DNA of 64,000 nt from Tetrahymena elliotti 4EA (GCA_000231825.2 JH720326.1:795600-859599), one strand, 5' to 3'. Positions 1-13,136 are shown, numbered from the stretch's first letter. Translations and numbers: made by a program. The notes: generated from the sequence alone by a model not told the origin.

Positions 1-41
1 TGAGCTTAATAATACTTTATTGTGAATTAATGTGAGCAGTA

Positions 42-240
42 ATGAAATCTATTTTTCAATTAAAGCCTATTGATAACCCTGAAGCTTTCGATTTTGAATG
101 TGCCTTTAATAAGAGTTTCCAGTGCTTAAATATGATAGCTAAACTATATTCATTTTAACATACTAAATATAAGATGGCTATCTATATGCGCAAGTTATGT
201 ATCTATCTATCTATTTTGATTTTATGGTTAGACATGCTTT
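42..240 (+). CDS. possible coding island, unidentified
   Basis: An ATG at 42 follows a TGA and opens a frame whose first 40 or so codons look protein-like (PIDNPEAFDFECAF, then KSFQCLNMIA). Past about 240 the frame stays open only through A/T-rich low-complexity sequence, so the true end or a splice site is unknown. It could be the last exon of a gene that begins outside the window, or a chance frame. No family is recognised. Confidence 0.25.
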
Positions 241-1122
241 GCTAATAAATATCTTACTTTTTCTTAATACTACTATTTTTAAATTTAAAGGAATAAAAAA
301 ATTATATTCTTCTATCTAGATATTTTTCTAGATTCAAATAATTGCTTGCTAATTAATTAAGAATTTAGTTACAAAACATAGGATTAGTTATCAAAAACCT
401 TACTTAGAAGATAGGATCATAAATCAAAAATCTTTCTTAAAAATAAATAAAAGGTTAATTTTTAAATAAAATCAATTATTTATTTTTTTTAAATGGCTTT
501 TACTTTGTTTTATCTGTTGAAAAATATTTCCCAATTCATTTTGTAACTATAAATTTGCCTTAAATTATTTTTTAAATTTGAAATAATACAGAGAGATAGA
601 GGTTCTTACTATTTAAGTATTATCCAATAATTAAAAATTGGTTAGTTAATTTTTTTTACCTGAAAAAACCTTTCAAATACCATTAGAACAGAATCTAGAA
701 AATTGGATAAAATAATTTAAAGCATCTAAGATCATTGTTAACTTCATTGCGAATAATAATTATGTATCTCTTTAAAATATATAGTGTATTTGTGTTCAAA
801 AAATTTCAAATTTTTTTAAAAATTAAAAACATTAAATGTGTAGCTAAATTATATTTGATTAAATTTCTTTTCTTTGCAACTATTAATTAAATTGATAAGA
901 TTTAATTATTTTCAGTAAAAATTGCTTCTTAACTTTTTACATATAAAATATATGAAAAGAGAAGAGATCATGATTGATTTAATGATTTATAAAATTTTCA
1001 TTTTATTTAAATAAACTCAGATAGATATTTTAAAAAAAAGAGATTTCAGAAATTTAAATAAGTCTTCTTGATGGCTGAAAGCTTGAAAATTTTAATTAGA
1101 TTTATTTATTTTTCAATCTTGA
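241..1122. other. intergenic, A/T-rich, no gene seen
   Basis: Poly-A/T tracts and scattered TGA codons in all frames. A short stretch near 670-770 reads openly on the plus strand but has no start, splice context or recognisable motif. No RNA gene was recognised. Confidence 0.5.
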
Positions 1123-1191
1123 ATTTTTATTTCAATTTAAAAAAGGTAAAAGATTTCCTTATTTTATGATAGCTTTTAAAATAAATTCAAA

Positions 1192-1560
1192 TTGCAAATA
1201 TCATTTTATTTTTTAAAAAATACTTCTGCCTCTGAGTTTTTTGTAGTAATTTATCAGAAAATTTGGTCCAGTCTATTACTTTCAGTTAAAAAAGAACAAA
1301 TAAAAAAAGATAAAAACAAAAATAAAAATGAGCAAAAGGCCATTTCAGACTTCAAAATAATTCGAGCTGGAAAAATAATTACGTTAGAGGAAGAAGCTCA
1401 ATTAGAAAATGTTTCTAAAAAATAATTTAATTCATAGAAAACTACAAAAATAACAAATTCTACTAAACAAAAATAACTTGATGTTAAAACAGAAGCTAAA
1501 ATGAGTCTTAAAGAACTAAAAGACCTAAAAATCTAAGAAAAGAATAATAAAAAATAATGA
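1192..1560 (+). CDS. possible lysine-rich terminal exon, unidentified
   Basis: With the ciliate code this frame is open from a TGA near 1120 to a TGA at 1558-1560. The second half is markedly Lys/Glu-rich and protein-like (ISDFKIIRAGKIITLEEEAQ, later MSLKELKDLKIQEK). There is no in-frame ATG at the 5' side, so if real it is the last exon of a spliced gene; splice acceptors are available at the AGs near 1250 and 1287. No domain is recognised. It could also be a decayed gene end. Confidence 0.35.
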
Positions 1561-2047
1561 CTAACATTGAGAATCAAATTATTTCAAGCCATATTTAGGA
1601 GCTACTTAGTGAATTTAATCCACCGATATGTAGTAATTTCTCTAATAGAAGAGCAGATAAAATATGCATAAATAAAAGATGCCGCTCAGTTAGATACATG
1701 AAATTGATGTAGTAAATACCATTAAGTAGAGCATCTAAAAAACTAGATTTAAACGAATTTTTATTTTAGAATAGCAAATATGATTATCTTATTTACTAAT
1801 AATAAAAATAGAAATTATCTAAAAATTGTATAAAACAATTTTAATTTATTTCCAAAACTATTTTGATTTTGAAGTGTTTAGTTTTATCAAGATATATAAA
1901 ATTATCACAATTCAAATTTATCAACTATGAAATTAATCTAAAAATTTATTTAATTCAGAAATGAAAATAATGTAATTTTTTATTTTTTTAAATTTGTAAG
2001 TTATAACAATAGTCTGACACTTTTTGATTAAAAATAAATAAAAAAAG
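1561..2047. other. intergenic, no gene seen
   Basis: A/T-rich spacer with no supportable reading frame or RNA. A mixed-composition patch at 1590-1740 has TGA codons in each frame. Confidence 0.5.
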
Positions 2048-2270
2048 TTATAAACTATCTTATGATAACAAGCTGTATGATCAGATATTTGTAAATGTGT
2101 AAAAATGTTAAATTTTGATTATAAACTATCTTATGATTACTAGTTAGCTGTATGATCAGATATTTGTAAATGTGTAAAAATGTTAAATTTTGATTATAAA
2201 CTATCTTATGATTACTAGTTAGCTGTATGATCAGATATTTGTAAATGAGGTAAAAATGTTTAATTTTAAT
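2048..2270 (+). repeat. 75-bp tandem repeat, three copies
   Basis: Three head-to-tail copies start at about 2048, 2119 and 2194 with the unit start TTATAAACTATCTTATGAT and a shared core GTATGATCAGATATTTGTAAA. Copies 2 and 3 are 75 bp apart and nearly identical; copy 1 is 71 bp because of a small deletion near its middle. A lone GTATGATCAG echo lies near 2500. The array sits about 0.4 kb upstream of the ABC transporter start. Confidence 0.9.
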
Positions 2271-2686
2271 TCTATAAATGACGCCTCTTTTTTATGGTCT
2301 AAAAAGTAAATTAGTAATATCTAAATAGTTCATGATAAATAAGATTTATTTAAATAGTTTACTAATTGTACTAGTTTTAATATGAAAATGTTCATTAAAA
2401 AAATAATAAAGCTCTTCATGTTTTTGCTTATTGCTGTATAAAAAAATAATCGTAAAAATATGATGAAGCTATCTTCATTTACACATTTTTTATAAGGTGT
2501 ATGATCAGGTAAATAAATTAATTAGCAGTATATGTTTAAAATATAGAGATTTATTGATGAAAATATTATTAAATTAAGCTGATAATAAGATATTTTTGTA
2601 TTTCTAAAAATTAGTAATACTAATTTGATAATTAAAATAATCAATATTAAACTAATTCAATATTAATAGAGTCAAAAAAGTCTAAA

Positions 2687-5600
2687 ATGTCAATACTGAT
2701 TGTGATGAGAAAGAACTTCAAGGTTCTTTTTAGGACTAAGATGTTTATTTAGTCTCTCTACATCCCAGTCCTCTGTGTTATCTTTACCATAGTTGCAAAA
2801 TACGGTGGAAATCTTTTCTCAGCTTACAAATTTTTTTGGCCTCTGTAAATCTTTTTTTTCATAATTACAATGATTAAAAACTAAAAGGCATACAAATATT
2901 ATATTTTAAATTAGGGCAACTAATTTTCCACTTTTTAATTATATTTTTCAATTGTTTTCTTTTTAAGTTATAGTTAATAATTCACTAAAGCTATTTTAAA
3001 AATCAATAAAAGCTTATCATTTTATATTATTTAATAATTTAGATATCAAGTAGTAGCAGTAAATGGGTATGTAAGATTTGTAATGATGGAAATTGTCACA
3101 GAAAAAAATGAATAGCAAAAGGAAAATTAGAAAATTATGGGATTAAGCTAATTTAGTTATATGGCTGGAAATTGGCTTTCAAGTATCCTTGTTACACTCG
3201 TTTTGTCAATGTTATATTTAATTCCTACTTTGATTGCAAGAGTATATGAAGAATTATATTTCTATGAAGTTATAGTTGCTTATTTGCTTTTTGTCTTTTC
3301 ACTTGTAAATCAAGTCTATTGCTTATCAGCGTTCTTTACAAACTCTAAGCTATCTGGAGAAATTATCTCTATCGTCAATGTAGTCTTTTGTTTTGCTTAT
3401 TTTGCTGTCTATAAAGATTCAGTTAGGACTAATAAGTTTTTCCTTTACTTGATATCTCTATTCCCCTAAGCGGGTATCTCATTTACCTTCTTTTCTAAAG
3501 GCTGGTTACTTGATACTGAGTATGAGCTTTATAATTATTCTAATTTTATTTAAATACTAAATAGGATTTAATATTATTACAAATTAATTATTTATTGAAT
3601 TAATTTTAATTTCATTTAATAGCTAATTTGAAGATTTCAGCTTTGGCTATGGCTATGGTTTAAGTTCCCTTGCTGTAAGCGGTGCAGGTTACTTATTGAT
3701 TTATCTTTATTTTGATTAAGTATGGCCAAATGATTATGGTACTTAGAAAAAACCATGGTTTTTCCTTGAGCCTATTATTAATCTATGCAGAAGTAATAAT
3801 AGTAATTCTGGCTATTAGCAACAAGAAGATATTGAATTAGGAGAGTCTCTAAATCAACATGATTAAGTTAATGATGTAAGTAGTGCTGTTTATCATCAAG
3901 TTATTAATACTGTGGGATTGAAGAAATGTGTTATGGTCTAAGGGCTTACAAAATATTTTTTAGACTACCCAGCTGTGAATAAAGTTTCTTTTAATTTATA
4001 TGAAGGCTAAATATTTTGTTTATTAGGTCATAATGGTAAAATAAATAATTTATGATTAATTTAGCCTAAATTATTTATTTAAATAAAAGGTGCTGGAAAA
4101 ACAACAACCATTAATCTTCTATGTGGTATGCAAACAAAATCAAAAGGAAAAATCTTTATGAATGGATTAGACTAAGATTATAATATTGATTAGATTAGAA
4201 AATCCTTAGGTCTTTGCAGTTAAAAGAATATTTTATACAATATGTTATCAGTCGAAGATCATCTTAATTATTACGCTGATATAAAAGGTAGATTTTTTTG
4301 TTAATAGGAACATTAATTTATGAATATTTGTAAATTTTTAAGGAATTTCTGAGGATCATAAGCAGCAAGATATAGAATATATCATTTAAAAATGCTAATT
4401 ACATAATGAAAGACATAAATTTGCTGTTCATCTATCAGGAGGAAACAAGAGAAAACTTTGTTTAGCAATAGCTTTGATTGGTAAAGCAAAAATGATTTTC
4501 TTAGATGAACCAACCTCTGGTAAATTAAAATTATCCATATTGATTACTATAACTTCTTCATAACACTATCCCCCGCATTTTGAAGGCTGATAAGTGTCCC
4601 TAAAAATTTCAAAAATTTATATTCTAGAACAATCATTTTGCATTTGATTTAAAGTTTTTCTAGTTCTTGATGAAAGAGAAATTAAAATTTATAAGAAATA
4701 TTGCTTAATTAAAATCTTGAAATAAAAATGATTTATTTATTAATAAATTTACCAAAAAATAGGTGTTGATCCTGTTACCAGGTCTCAAATTTGGAATATT
4801 TTAAGAGAGGTTAAGAATGATGGAAGAGTAATTATTTTAACTACACACCATTTGGAAGAGGCTGAAGCACTAGCTGATAGAGTCTGTATAATGGCCTAAG
4901 GTCAATTATTAGCATTAGGTACTGTTGAGTATATTACCAAATAATTTGGTACTGGCTATTACTTAAAATTAACTAATTAATAAGATTCTTAAGAATCAAA
5001 ACAACATTTTATAGCAAATAAAGATCTTTACAAGTAAATTGTTCTTCAAAACATTCCCTAAGCTAAAATAGATCCCCAAAGTTAAGACAATGTTATCAGA
5101 ATTTTGTTGCCTTTTGATTGCTAAGATAAATACAGTAATTTGTTTGCCCAACTCGAATAGTGTAATTCTTTCTATTTTTTGCTTAATTTTTTAATAATGA
5201 TTAAATGAATAAAATAGAACAAAATTTGATGATAAATCTCTAAATGAATAGCTTAGAAGATGCCTTTGTTAATATAGGTATGGATGAGGAGAAATATCTT
5301 CATAATAAATCTAATAATGGACAAGACAATCAAATTAAATTCTCAGATTTCTCTCATATTTAAATTCCATAAGCTCTTCATCTGAAGCCATCTTATAATT
5401 TCATAACTCAAACAAATGCTATCTTAAAAAGAAGATTTTAATATCTTATTTCAGATTGGGTCAATTTATTTACTTTAATTATGCCTTTTGGTTTCTCATT
5501 CATGGGAATTCTGTTTGTTAACAATTCCTCAGGTTAAAATGGAATTTAAGTCTTGTTCATCTTCTTTATCTTTTGTAAGATATTTTTATTTACTTTAAAA

Positions 5601-7944
5601 AAATTAAATGAGAAACAATTAATAAATTAATATTCTAATTACTTAAATGAAACATTTTCATAAATTATTATTTCATCAAGTCTCTTACCTACCTACCTAC
5701 CTAATTAATTAATGAAAAAAAAATTGAACAAATCAAACAAATATTTATATTTTAAAAGAACCATTTTGATAAATCGTCAAGTCACCAAACTAATGAAAAA
5801 ATAAAATAAATTGGGCAATTCAAACAAATATTTTTTTTACCCTAAATCTCCCAAGGATTAATTGAAAAACAATAATTTGTTTTTGTTTCTTTTAAAAATT
5901 TAAACATTTAAACAATCTTGATTAGTTAGTTGATTGATAACAATTAATTTGTTGAGAATGTTTAATTTCTTTCCATAAAATTTTATTTATTTTTAAAATT
6001 AATTTGAATTAAAATAAAGCTTTATCATTCCATTCATTGAATTTTGTTGGCTTGACTATACTAGAAAGGGAAAAGAATTTAAAATATTCTTTGAGAGTGA
6101 TGGGATGCAAAATGAAATCTTATTGGTTTGGAAATTTCTTGTCTGAAATAATTATGTGCTTTATTTTTACTGGAATTTTTTATGGGTTCTATCTTATTTC
6201 TGATGCAAAAGTTTCATACTATTAAGTTAATGATTTGGAACTAATAACATAGATCTTCTTTTTGACATTTGCAACTATGGCTTCAAGTTTCTTATATGGT
6301 AGAATGTTTAGTTCTTTCTATGAAGCTGTGCTTGGTTTACCTATGTTTATGTTCTTAGTCATTTTCTGGGTTATGTTTATGCTTATGTTTTTAGCTACTA
6401 GCAATTAAGATATTTGGTCTTTATTCTAAATTTTCCCTTTAATAGCCTCCCCATAAGTTGTTGTGTTTACTGGGTTAATATCATTTGTTTATAATGACTC
6501 AAATAGTTTTTTTAATCATTTTTGGTTGGGATAAAATTAGACTGGATATTATGTTTATGGTATGATATTATCAGTAGTATAAATAATATTTGCTGTCGTT
6601 CTTGATTATTATGATGTATTTTCATTTATTTGCAGAAAGTAAAAAAATAATATGTCAGCTGTCGCTGCTCAGTTAAATGATGCAGATGTAAAACAAGAAG
6701 ATGTCAGAGTTTGTACATCTTTAGATCCTATCAGATAAGTAAGAGTTTCTAAGACTTATGAGAATGGTTATACTGCAATTAATTCTATAAGTTTTGGTGT
6801 AGAAAAAAGACAAATTTTTGGTTTATTAGGACCTAATGGAGCTGGTAAATCTACTTCATTCAATATTTTAACTGCAAAAGATGAAGAGTTTATTGGGTAA
6901 GCCTACATTTAAGGAGGTAAAGTTAGCCAAATGAATGAGTAAGTATGGAGTGAATCAGGTAATTTATTTTAATTAGTAAAATTTTAATTAAAGAATCAAT
7001 CAATTAATAATTAGGTATTTGTCCATAATTTGACTGCTTGTGGGATCATCTTACTCCTAAAGATCATCTTGAAATATATGCTGCTTTAAAAGGATTGTCA
7101 GGATTAGACAGAAGAGAAGTCATTGAGTAAATTGTTTAGTAATTAAACAAAAATTTTAATTAGATTTATTTAAAAAATAGTTACTATATGCAGATCATGC
7201 AGTTAGAAGAACATGTCTTAAAGAAATCGAAAAATCTCTCTGGAGGAAATAAAAGAAAGCTTAGTGTTTGTATGAGTTTAATAGGTGGTCCTACTATTCA
7301 ATTCTTTGATGAACCATCAAGTGGATTAGATCCTATTGCTAAAAGATTCCTTTGGTAAACTCTTTAACAAAGTGTTTAAATTAGAAACTCTTCTATTGTT
7401 TTGACAACTCATTCTATGGGTGAAGCTGAGTCTCTATGCAATAAAATAGGTAAAATTAAATATTTTTTTAAATTCAGATTGGTAACTTTTAAATATTTTT
7501 AAAATAGGTATTTTGGTAAATGGTTAATTTGCTTGTATGGGATCTCCTGAACATTTATCTATGAAATTTGGTAAAGGTTATAGATTAACACTTAAGCTTA
7601 AGCAAGATGCAATCCCTGAAAATGCCCATAATTTTATTATGCAATCTTTGCCATAAGCTCAAAACTTGTTCTCAAGAATTCCCTTCACCCTAACCTATCA
7701 AATTCATGAAAGCTATTTTGTTTTCTCTTAAGTGTTTACTCTGGTGTAGAATTTGAGCTAAAACCTCATTGACGATTTTTCATTACATCATGCTGATTTA
7801 GAGTAAATTTTCTAGTACTTTGCTGGATTTTAATAACAATATATTGAGCCTCCTAAATCTGACGCAACTGATGAAATATGCAATTGTAAAGGTACAAATT
7901 GTCTTAGATGGTGTACAGCTGCTTGCTGCTGCTGTGTATGGTGA
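2687..7944 (+). CDS. ABC transporter, ABCA-type full transporter
   Basis: Spliced gene, roughly 1,300 aa, organised TMD1-NBD1-TMD2-NBD2. It opens [20 protein letters not shown], an N-terminal membrane segment. A cytoplasmic stretch (KENQKIMGLSQFSYM, 3120-3160) matches the ABCA pattern before the TMD1 helices. NBD1 has Walker A GHNGAGKTT (split by an intron at about 4036-4088), signature LSGGNKRKL (about 4425) and Walker [13 protein letters not shown], split by a 246-bp intron. NBD2 has GPNGAGKST (about 6830), [10 protein letters not shown] (about 7237) and [11 protein letters not shown] (about 7300), so both ATPase sites look intact. About ten introns; the largest lies near 5577-6019. Stop TGA is 7942-7944. 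ABCA proteins move lipids or amphipaths across membranes; the substrate here is unknown. The last 20 residues are very Cys-rich (see findings). Confidence 0.93.
4519..4763. other. large intron with an atypical GC-richer island
   Basis: Intron inside the NBD1 Walker B region; the exons join as ...PTS-G-VDP. It is several times longer than its neighbours and holds a patch around 4560-4640 containing CCCCC and less A/T-rich sequence, unlike the other introns of this gene. It could be a small inserted element, but no inverted termini were identified. Confidence 0.55.
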
Positions 7945-9000
7945 AATAGATAGATAATCACTAAAATTTTCATTTTTAATTTGTTTTTATTCGTTTATTT
8001 ATTTCTATCTTAGCTGTTTATTCTTTTTTAATAAAAATTAAGTAAGTCTCTTAAAATTTAAAAAAATAAAATTATTACTTCATTTTTTTTCTTCTAAATT
8101 TAATTTAAATTTGATATAATTTTTATTTTATCGTTATATTAAAATTTTAATGACCACATCAACAATTTACTTCTATCAGTCTCTTAAATAATTTAAATAT
8201 TATCCTTATAAAATTAAAAAAAGTTGAAGTACTTATCTAAAATTTAATTAGACCCTAAAGAAAATTATTTAATAAAATAAAAATACAATCTAACAACTAA
8301 AAATATTTATCAAATATTTTAATTTCAAAAGTATTTTATTTACTTTTGATTCTGTAAGATTTAAAACTTTGTAGTATATACATATATATATTAATATTAA
8401 ACATACTAATATGTAGACATATTTAATAAAAAATTAGTTCTAGGAGAACATCCTTTACCCAACCAACATGATAAAGTTAATTTAATAATATTGAAGATAA
8501 AATAAATAAATATAAATTTAGTAAGTATCTTGAAGAAAATATAAATATTTAACTTTAAAAATGAAAAGTTAAGACTAAATAGAAATTTAGTAATCTAAGC
8601 ATTAAATATTTGCTTTATTAATCTATAATCATAATATTCACTAATTTATATTATGGTAAAGTAAAAGAAATTAATAAATATGTTAAAATTAAATATTTTT
8701 ATGAAAAAACAATAATCAGCAAATATAACATAACTTTTTAGTAATAGTTAAGTTATAAATATGGCAATAACTTCATAATTATTTATTGATATAATTTAAT
8801 AATGATACACGCATGAATAAACAATGAGAAAAATTCTGAGACAATTTTTGCTTATTTTAATTAATTTAAAATTAGAAGGAGTAAATATATTTATTAAAAT
8901 CTAAAACCTATGTAAAATTAAATTTGTAAGTAGAAAATATTAATGCAATTTATAAAGAGGATAAATAAGTAAGTAAATAAATAAATTATCTCATTTTAAG
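7945..9000. other. intergenic, no gene seen
   Basis: 3' flank of the ABC transporter: long A/T runs, no convincing frame or RNA. Convergent to the minus-strand gene that ends at 9942. Confidence 0.5.
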
Positions 9001-9357
9001 CTGGAAGTTGTCACCAAACTGACAGAGTCTAAGATAGCGGAGGATTCTAAAATGTTAGCTAGGTTGACAAACATATTTTTAAGGAACAAATTTCTAGCTT
9101 GGTTTTAAAGCGACTTTTAAAAATAAGCAAAATTGTTTTAACATAAAGATTGTTTGATCTTTCTTGATCTATCATTTTGTGATAATGAGAAAAGTTTATT
9201 GAAAATGTATAAATGTAATTAAAAATTTTTTACTATAAGGATATAAAAATATATAATAAATTTGATAAATTATTTATTTAGTATAAAGTACTATTAATTC
9301 TTTTGTAAATAAATCTAAAATATTATTTTTTGTTAAATTATGCTGTTTTTTGTCTGA
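9001..9357 (+). CDS. weak coding-like island, unidentified
   Basis: A plus-strand frame is open from a possible splice acceptor (TTTTAAG, ending at 9000) to a TGA at 9355. Its first 40 codons are less A/T-rich than the surroundings and look protein-like (LEVVTKLTESKIAEDSKM, then LARLTNIFLRNKFLAWF); the rest is low complexity. A second frame is also partly open over the same bases. There is no start and no partner exon was found, so it may be a gene fossil or UTR. Confidence 0.18.
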
Positions 9358-9941
9358 AATTATTTATTTTAAAATATAATCTTTCTTGTTATTCTCAATA
9401 TTTTTTACTTCCTTTCAGCGAAGAAAATATTTTTGAAGTAACCTGATATGAAAATAATAATCTTTATTTGGATCTTAAAAAAATTAAAGTGCGAAATTCT
9501 AAAGTAAAGGCATAATATTTTATTTAAATATTTTAAAGAAAGGAGGATGTTTGAGACTGTGTATGGTAGGTATATTTAGATTATTATTTTATTTATTGGG
9601 TTTTTAGAAGTAGTTATTTATTTATTATGATTATACTTTCAAAGATTTTCCTTTTTCATTCTAGGACTTCAGAAAAATAATTAATAATTGGTGTAACTAG
9701 ATTTAATTTATGAATTTTTTTTGAGAAATAAAATTTTTTATTTTTTTTTATCTAAGTACATTCAAAAGCAAGTAAGAAATCAGACAGAAAAATTAGTCTT
9801 TTTAATTTGGTTGCGAAAATTAGAGCAAAAATTTATGATTAATAATTAGGTGAATTTATTCGACAAATTAGCATAATTTGTTGTAGATATAAAAAATTGT
9901 GATTTTGATAGATTCTATCAAAATATTTTGTTGGAGTAATC

Positions 9942-11489
9942 TCAGCTTGTTGCTATTGTTGAGCGTTTTTTAGATGAATTAGATTATGAGCTACTCTATT
10001 TATTTTTGGATGAGCCATTTCTTACACAACAAAAAAAGGAAAAGCAAGGAGAGTTCGAGGGAGAGGAAGCGGCATCATATTCTGCAACTTCTTTTTCTTA
10101 GTTACCAATTTTGGTTTATTTGAGAGTGATTGTTGATTGCATACTTTTGCGAGTATTTGGGTTATTATTTGACATTGGGTTACCTGTGAAAGAATAAGAT
10201 GCCTTATTTTAAATTTATGAACCATTTCTATTTGTATGATTGAATATGTATGAGTTGTTTGGAGATTAATTATTTGAAACAAAAGACTCTTCTTTGATAG
10301 TTTCCCTATTTGGATTTTTTTGATCGGACATATTTGCCTTGTATTTTTTAGGAGAGTTGTTTTGTTCTAATCTCTTAAGGACTGAGCCATCTTTGGGGAT
10401 AAGAACCATATTTGAATTACTAAATTCCTTCATCTTTTAAAGAGGATCTAATGCTGGAAGAGATTTCTTTTCACCATTCTTTTTGGCTAAATATAGATTA
10501 TAATAGCTATCATCATATTCAAGTCTGAAAATAGACTTTTATTTTGATAAGTAGTTATTTATATGGCAGAGTGCAGATTAGATCGCATCTTAAACTGTTG
10601 TATCTTCTTGTATTTCATCGATTGGAACTTTAACAGTTTCATATCCCTCTTAAGTTATTAATTATATGTCATCTTGATAAAGCTAACTGCTTTCCTCAGA
10701 GCTACTACTTCCTAATTAGTAGAAAATGTAAAAGTCTCTCTAAATAGTTAAACTCTATGATGAAGATAAACCAGACTAGTATTAAATCTAACTTCTAGGA
10801 GCTGGGTTTTTCATTTAAATCTGTTGGTTAAGACCTTGAAAGACATTTTGGGTTGGTTACTTTTCACTTTATTCTTGATTCTAATTTTATATAATACTTT
10901 ATGAGCTTACTTATCCAAGGGCTGCTGCTCTTGCAGCATATCTACTTTTTGTGTTTTAGAATTATTATGTTAAAATTTCCATGTAATTATTAGAAATATT
11001 AGAAGATGGTTAATCTATTTCTGTGCTGATGTATCTTTATCTTCCAAGCTAAGAGAGACTAGGGAGAACTTAAAGATTGTCACCAAATCCTTGTTAATTT
11101 GTATTGTTATTTATTGATTATTATGATGTAAATCCATTATTATTGTCTGTTTGCCTTGATAAAACTCTTCCTTAAGATATTTTTGAGTCCTTCATGCCAT
11201 TCATATCTGCATCTTAATGTAAATCTGCAATATGAGAGTTTTTTTTTGCTATTAATTCCATGAGTATATATTTATCATCAGCATCATCTTTATTCATCTA
11301 ATCATCTTCGTGATTGATTGTATTATTAGTATTAATGTTAATTTCAACCTTCTTCTCCTAAGCCTAATCACTTCCGCTTTTAGAACTATCACCTTAATTT
11401 TAACTATCTTCCTTTACCTCAACTTAATCAGCACTTACTACGTTATGAGTATGTTACTAAGTACTATTTTATTCTTTTACACAACTCAT
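9942..11489 (-). CDS. SIN1-like protein (candidate TORC2 subunit)
   Basis: Single uninterrupted frame, about 515 aa, from ATG at 11489 (MSCVKEQNSTQQ) to TGA at 9942-9944. The first 200 residues are Asn/Gln/Asp-rich and probably disordered. Residues about 255-365 resemble the SIN1/AVO1 region after the CRIM, a Ras-binding-domain-like fold: a beta-rich stretch (YETVKVPIDEIQED), then YNLYLAKKNGEKK, LPALDPLQ and MVLIP, matching the family pattern Y-x-L-x-x-A-x-x-x-G-E...P-x-L-D...F...L. Known SIN1 proteins hold TORC2 together and end in a PH domain. No PH domain is visible; the C-terminus is a Ser/Asn-rich tail with a short CFSFFCC cluster. The family call rests on one pattern match, so an unrelated ubiquitin-like fold is possible. 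No int intron is needed inside the frame. Confidence 0.45.
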
Positions 11490-12158
11490 TTAGTTTTCTA
11501 AAAGAATGCTTATTTTATGAAAATCTTTTATATTTATATTTCAATTTTAGCTTTTGATTTTTTGAATCTATCCTGAACAAAATTCTAACGAGGCTGCAAC
11601 AAATACCTTTTTGTGGTATAAATGTTGATTTAATTAGTAAATTTTTGTTGATTACTGTGAAGTATTTAGAAAAATAAATAGGAATCTTTGTTAGCTCTAA
11701 AATGCTAAATATAAAATCAGTTTTCTTATTTTTCTTTTCTATTAATTTAATATCAAATTAATAATTATTATTATTACTAAATTTGCGATTCCTCTTTCTC
11801 AAAGTATCAAGAAATCCCTTAACACTAGTCATTCATTCATTCATGACCTCAGGCAATCAATAAATATATTAACATGCGCTTAATTAAATTCTTATCAATC
11901 TTCCAATATTTGCTCTTATTTGTTTATTTATTTTTTTGTTTTTGATAGCTCCTCTTTTACCGCAAAGTAGGCATATATTTCATATTCAATTGTATTCAAT
12001 TAGAAGAAAAAATATTCAAGAAAAAAAATAGCACAAATACATCTTTCTATCAAAAAACTTAAACCTACAAAGTTCGAATAGATAGCTTCTATCCTCTTGT
12101 CCTAATTCTGCTGAAGATAGTATTTGTAAAAGAAAATTGAAAGATAGACAAAAGTAAA
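11490..12158. other. intergenic, 5' flanks of divergent frames
   Basis: Between the SIN1-like start at 11489 and a weak plus-strand gene at 12159. A/T-rich with ATTC tetranucleotide stretches (near 11830). No RNA gene or further exon recognised, though an upstream exon of the SIN1-like gene cannot be excluded. Confidence 0.4.
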
Positions 12159-13136
12159 ATGAATAGCTTTGACCATGAAAAACAACAGAGTTATTATCAT
12201 TTAATATATGAAGTTAGTGCTTTTCTTTGATTTTAATTTTGAAAAAAATCACAATAAAAAATATCTTATTTTGCTTTAGGAATTGCGAAATTATGTATGA
12301 TCTTTTGGGAAAGATTTCCAAAAAAGGTATGCATTTAATTTGATTAACCCAAACATATAAAAATTGAATTAATTTAGAGTATTAACATGTATTTATTACA
12401 TACACATAAATCAAATCTTTTTAATTATTATTTTTCTTTTTCTTTACATTTGTTACTTTCTTTTACAAATAATATAGTTAACCCACCTTCACTAGGTTAA
12501 CTCTTATTTCCCTATTTTTTATTTATTTATTTATTTCTTTTCTTTATTTATTTATTTCTTTTCTTTTTTATTTGCTTGTTTGTTTGCTTGATACAATCAA
12601 TCTTTCTCTTAATTTACTATATGCAATAAATTACAGAAAGAAAAACTTAATCAAATAAAATTATTCAGAAAACAAATCGACCCCTCTCTAAATTCTTTTT
12701 CAATTTTTGTTTTAAAAATAGAACCATTAAATGAGTAACATATCTGAGGTAGCGAATTTTTTATTAACATTTATAAAAGTAATTATTGATGCCTGTTCTA
12801 AGTTAGATTTATCTTTTTTTTTGATATTTTTTGAATAAAAATGTATTTTTGCCTTCTCCTTTTTATTTAATACTCAATTTTTATATGCTTTCCTGTTAGA
12901 TATCTCTCTATCCACCTGAAACAAAATAATCAATAAAATATCCAAAAAATTTTATCAAAAAATTTAATTTGCTGATAAGTAAAAACTTGGATGATCAAAA
13001 TTAAGTTTTTTGTTAAAACTAAACAAACAATTTAAAATTTAAAGAGAGTAATACAGATTTTTATTTAATTTTAATCTAGATTATTGTTTATGCAAGAACA
13101 CAAAATATTTCAAAATTTTAAATTAAATATCAATGA
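12159..13136 (+). CDS. possible small spliced gene, unidentified
   Basis: A tentative model: exon 12159-12216 (MNSFDHEKQQSYYHLIYEV), exon 12280-12326 (RIAKLCMIFWERFPKK), a later exon near 12724 (HQMSNISEVANFLLTFIK), then one beginning near 12900 (ISLYPPETKQSIKYPKN) that stays open to a TGA at 13134. All joins keep phase and use GT...AG borders. It would end about 115 bp from the convergent Vps34 stop. The protein is small and matches no family I know; the later part is low complexity. It may be a chance assembly. Confidence 0.25.

Noticed and set aside
10022..10282. Minus-strand 86-aa ORF
   Set aside because: Shadow in another frame of the SIN1-like gene; the true frame runs uninterrupted from 11489 to 9942.
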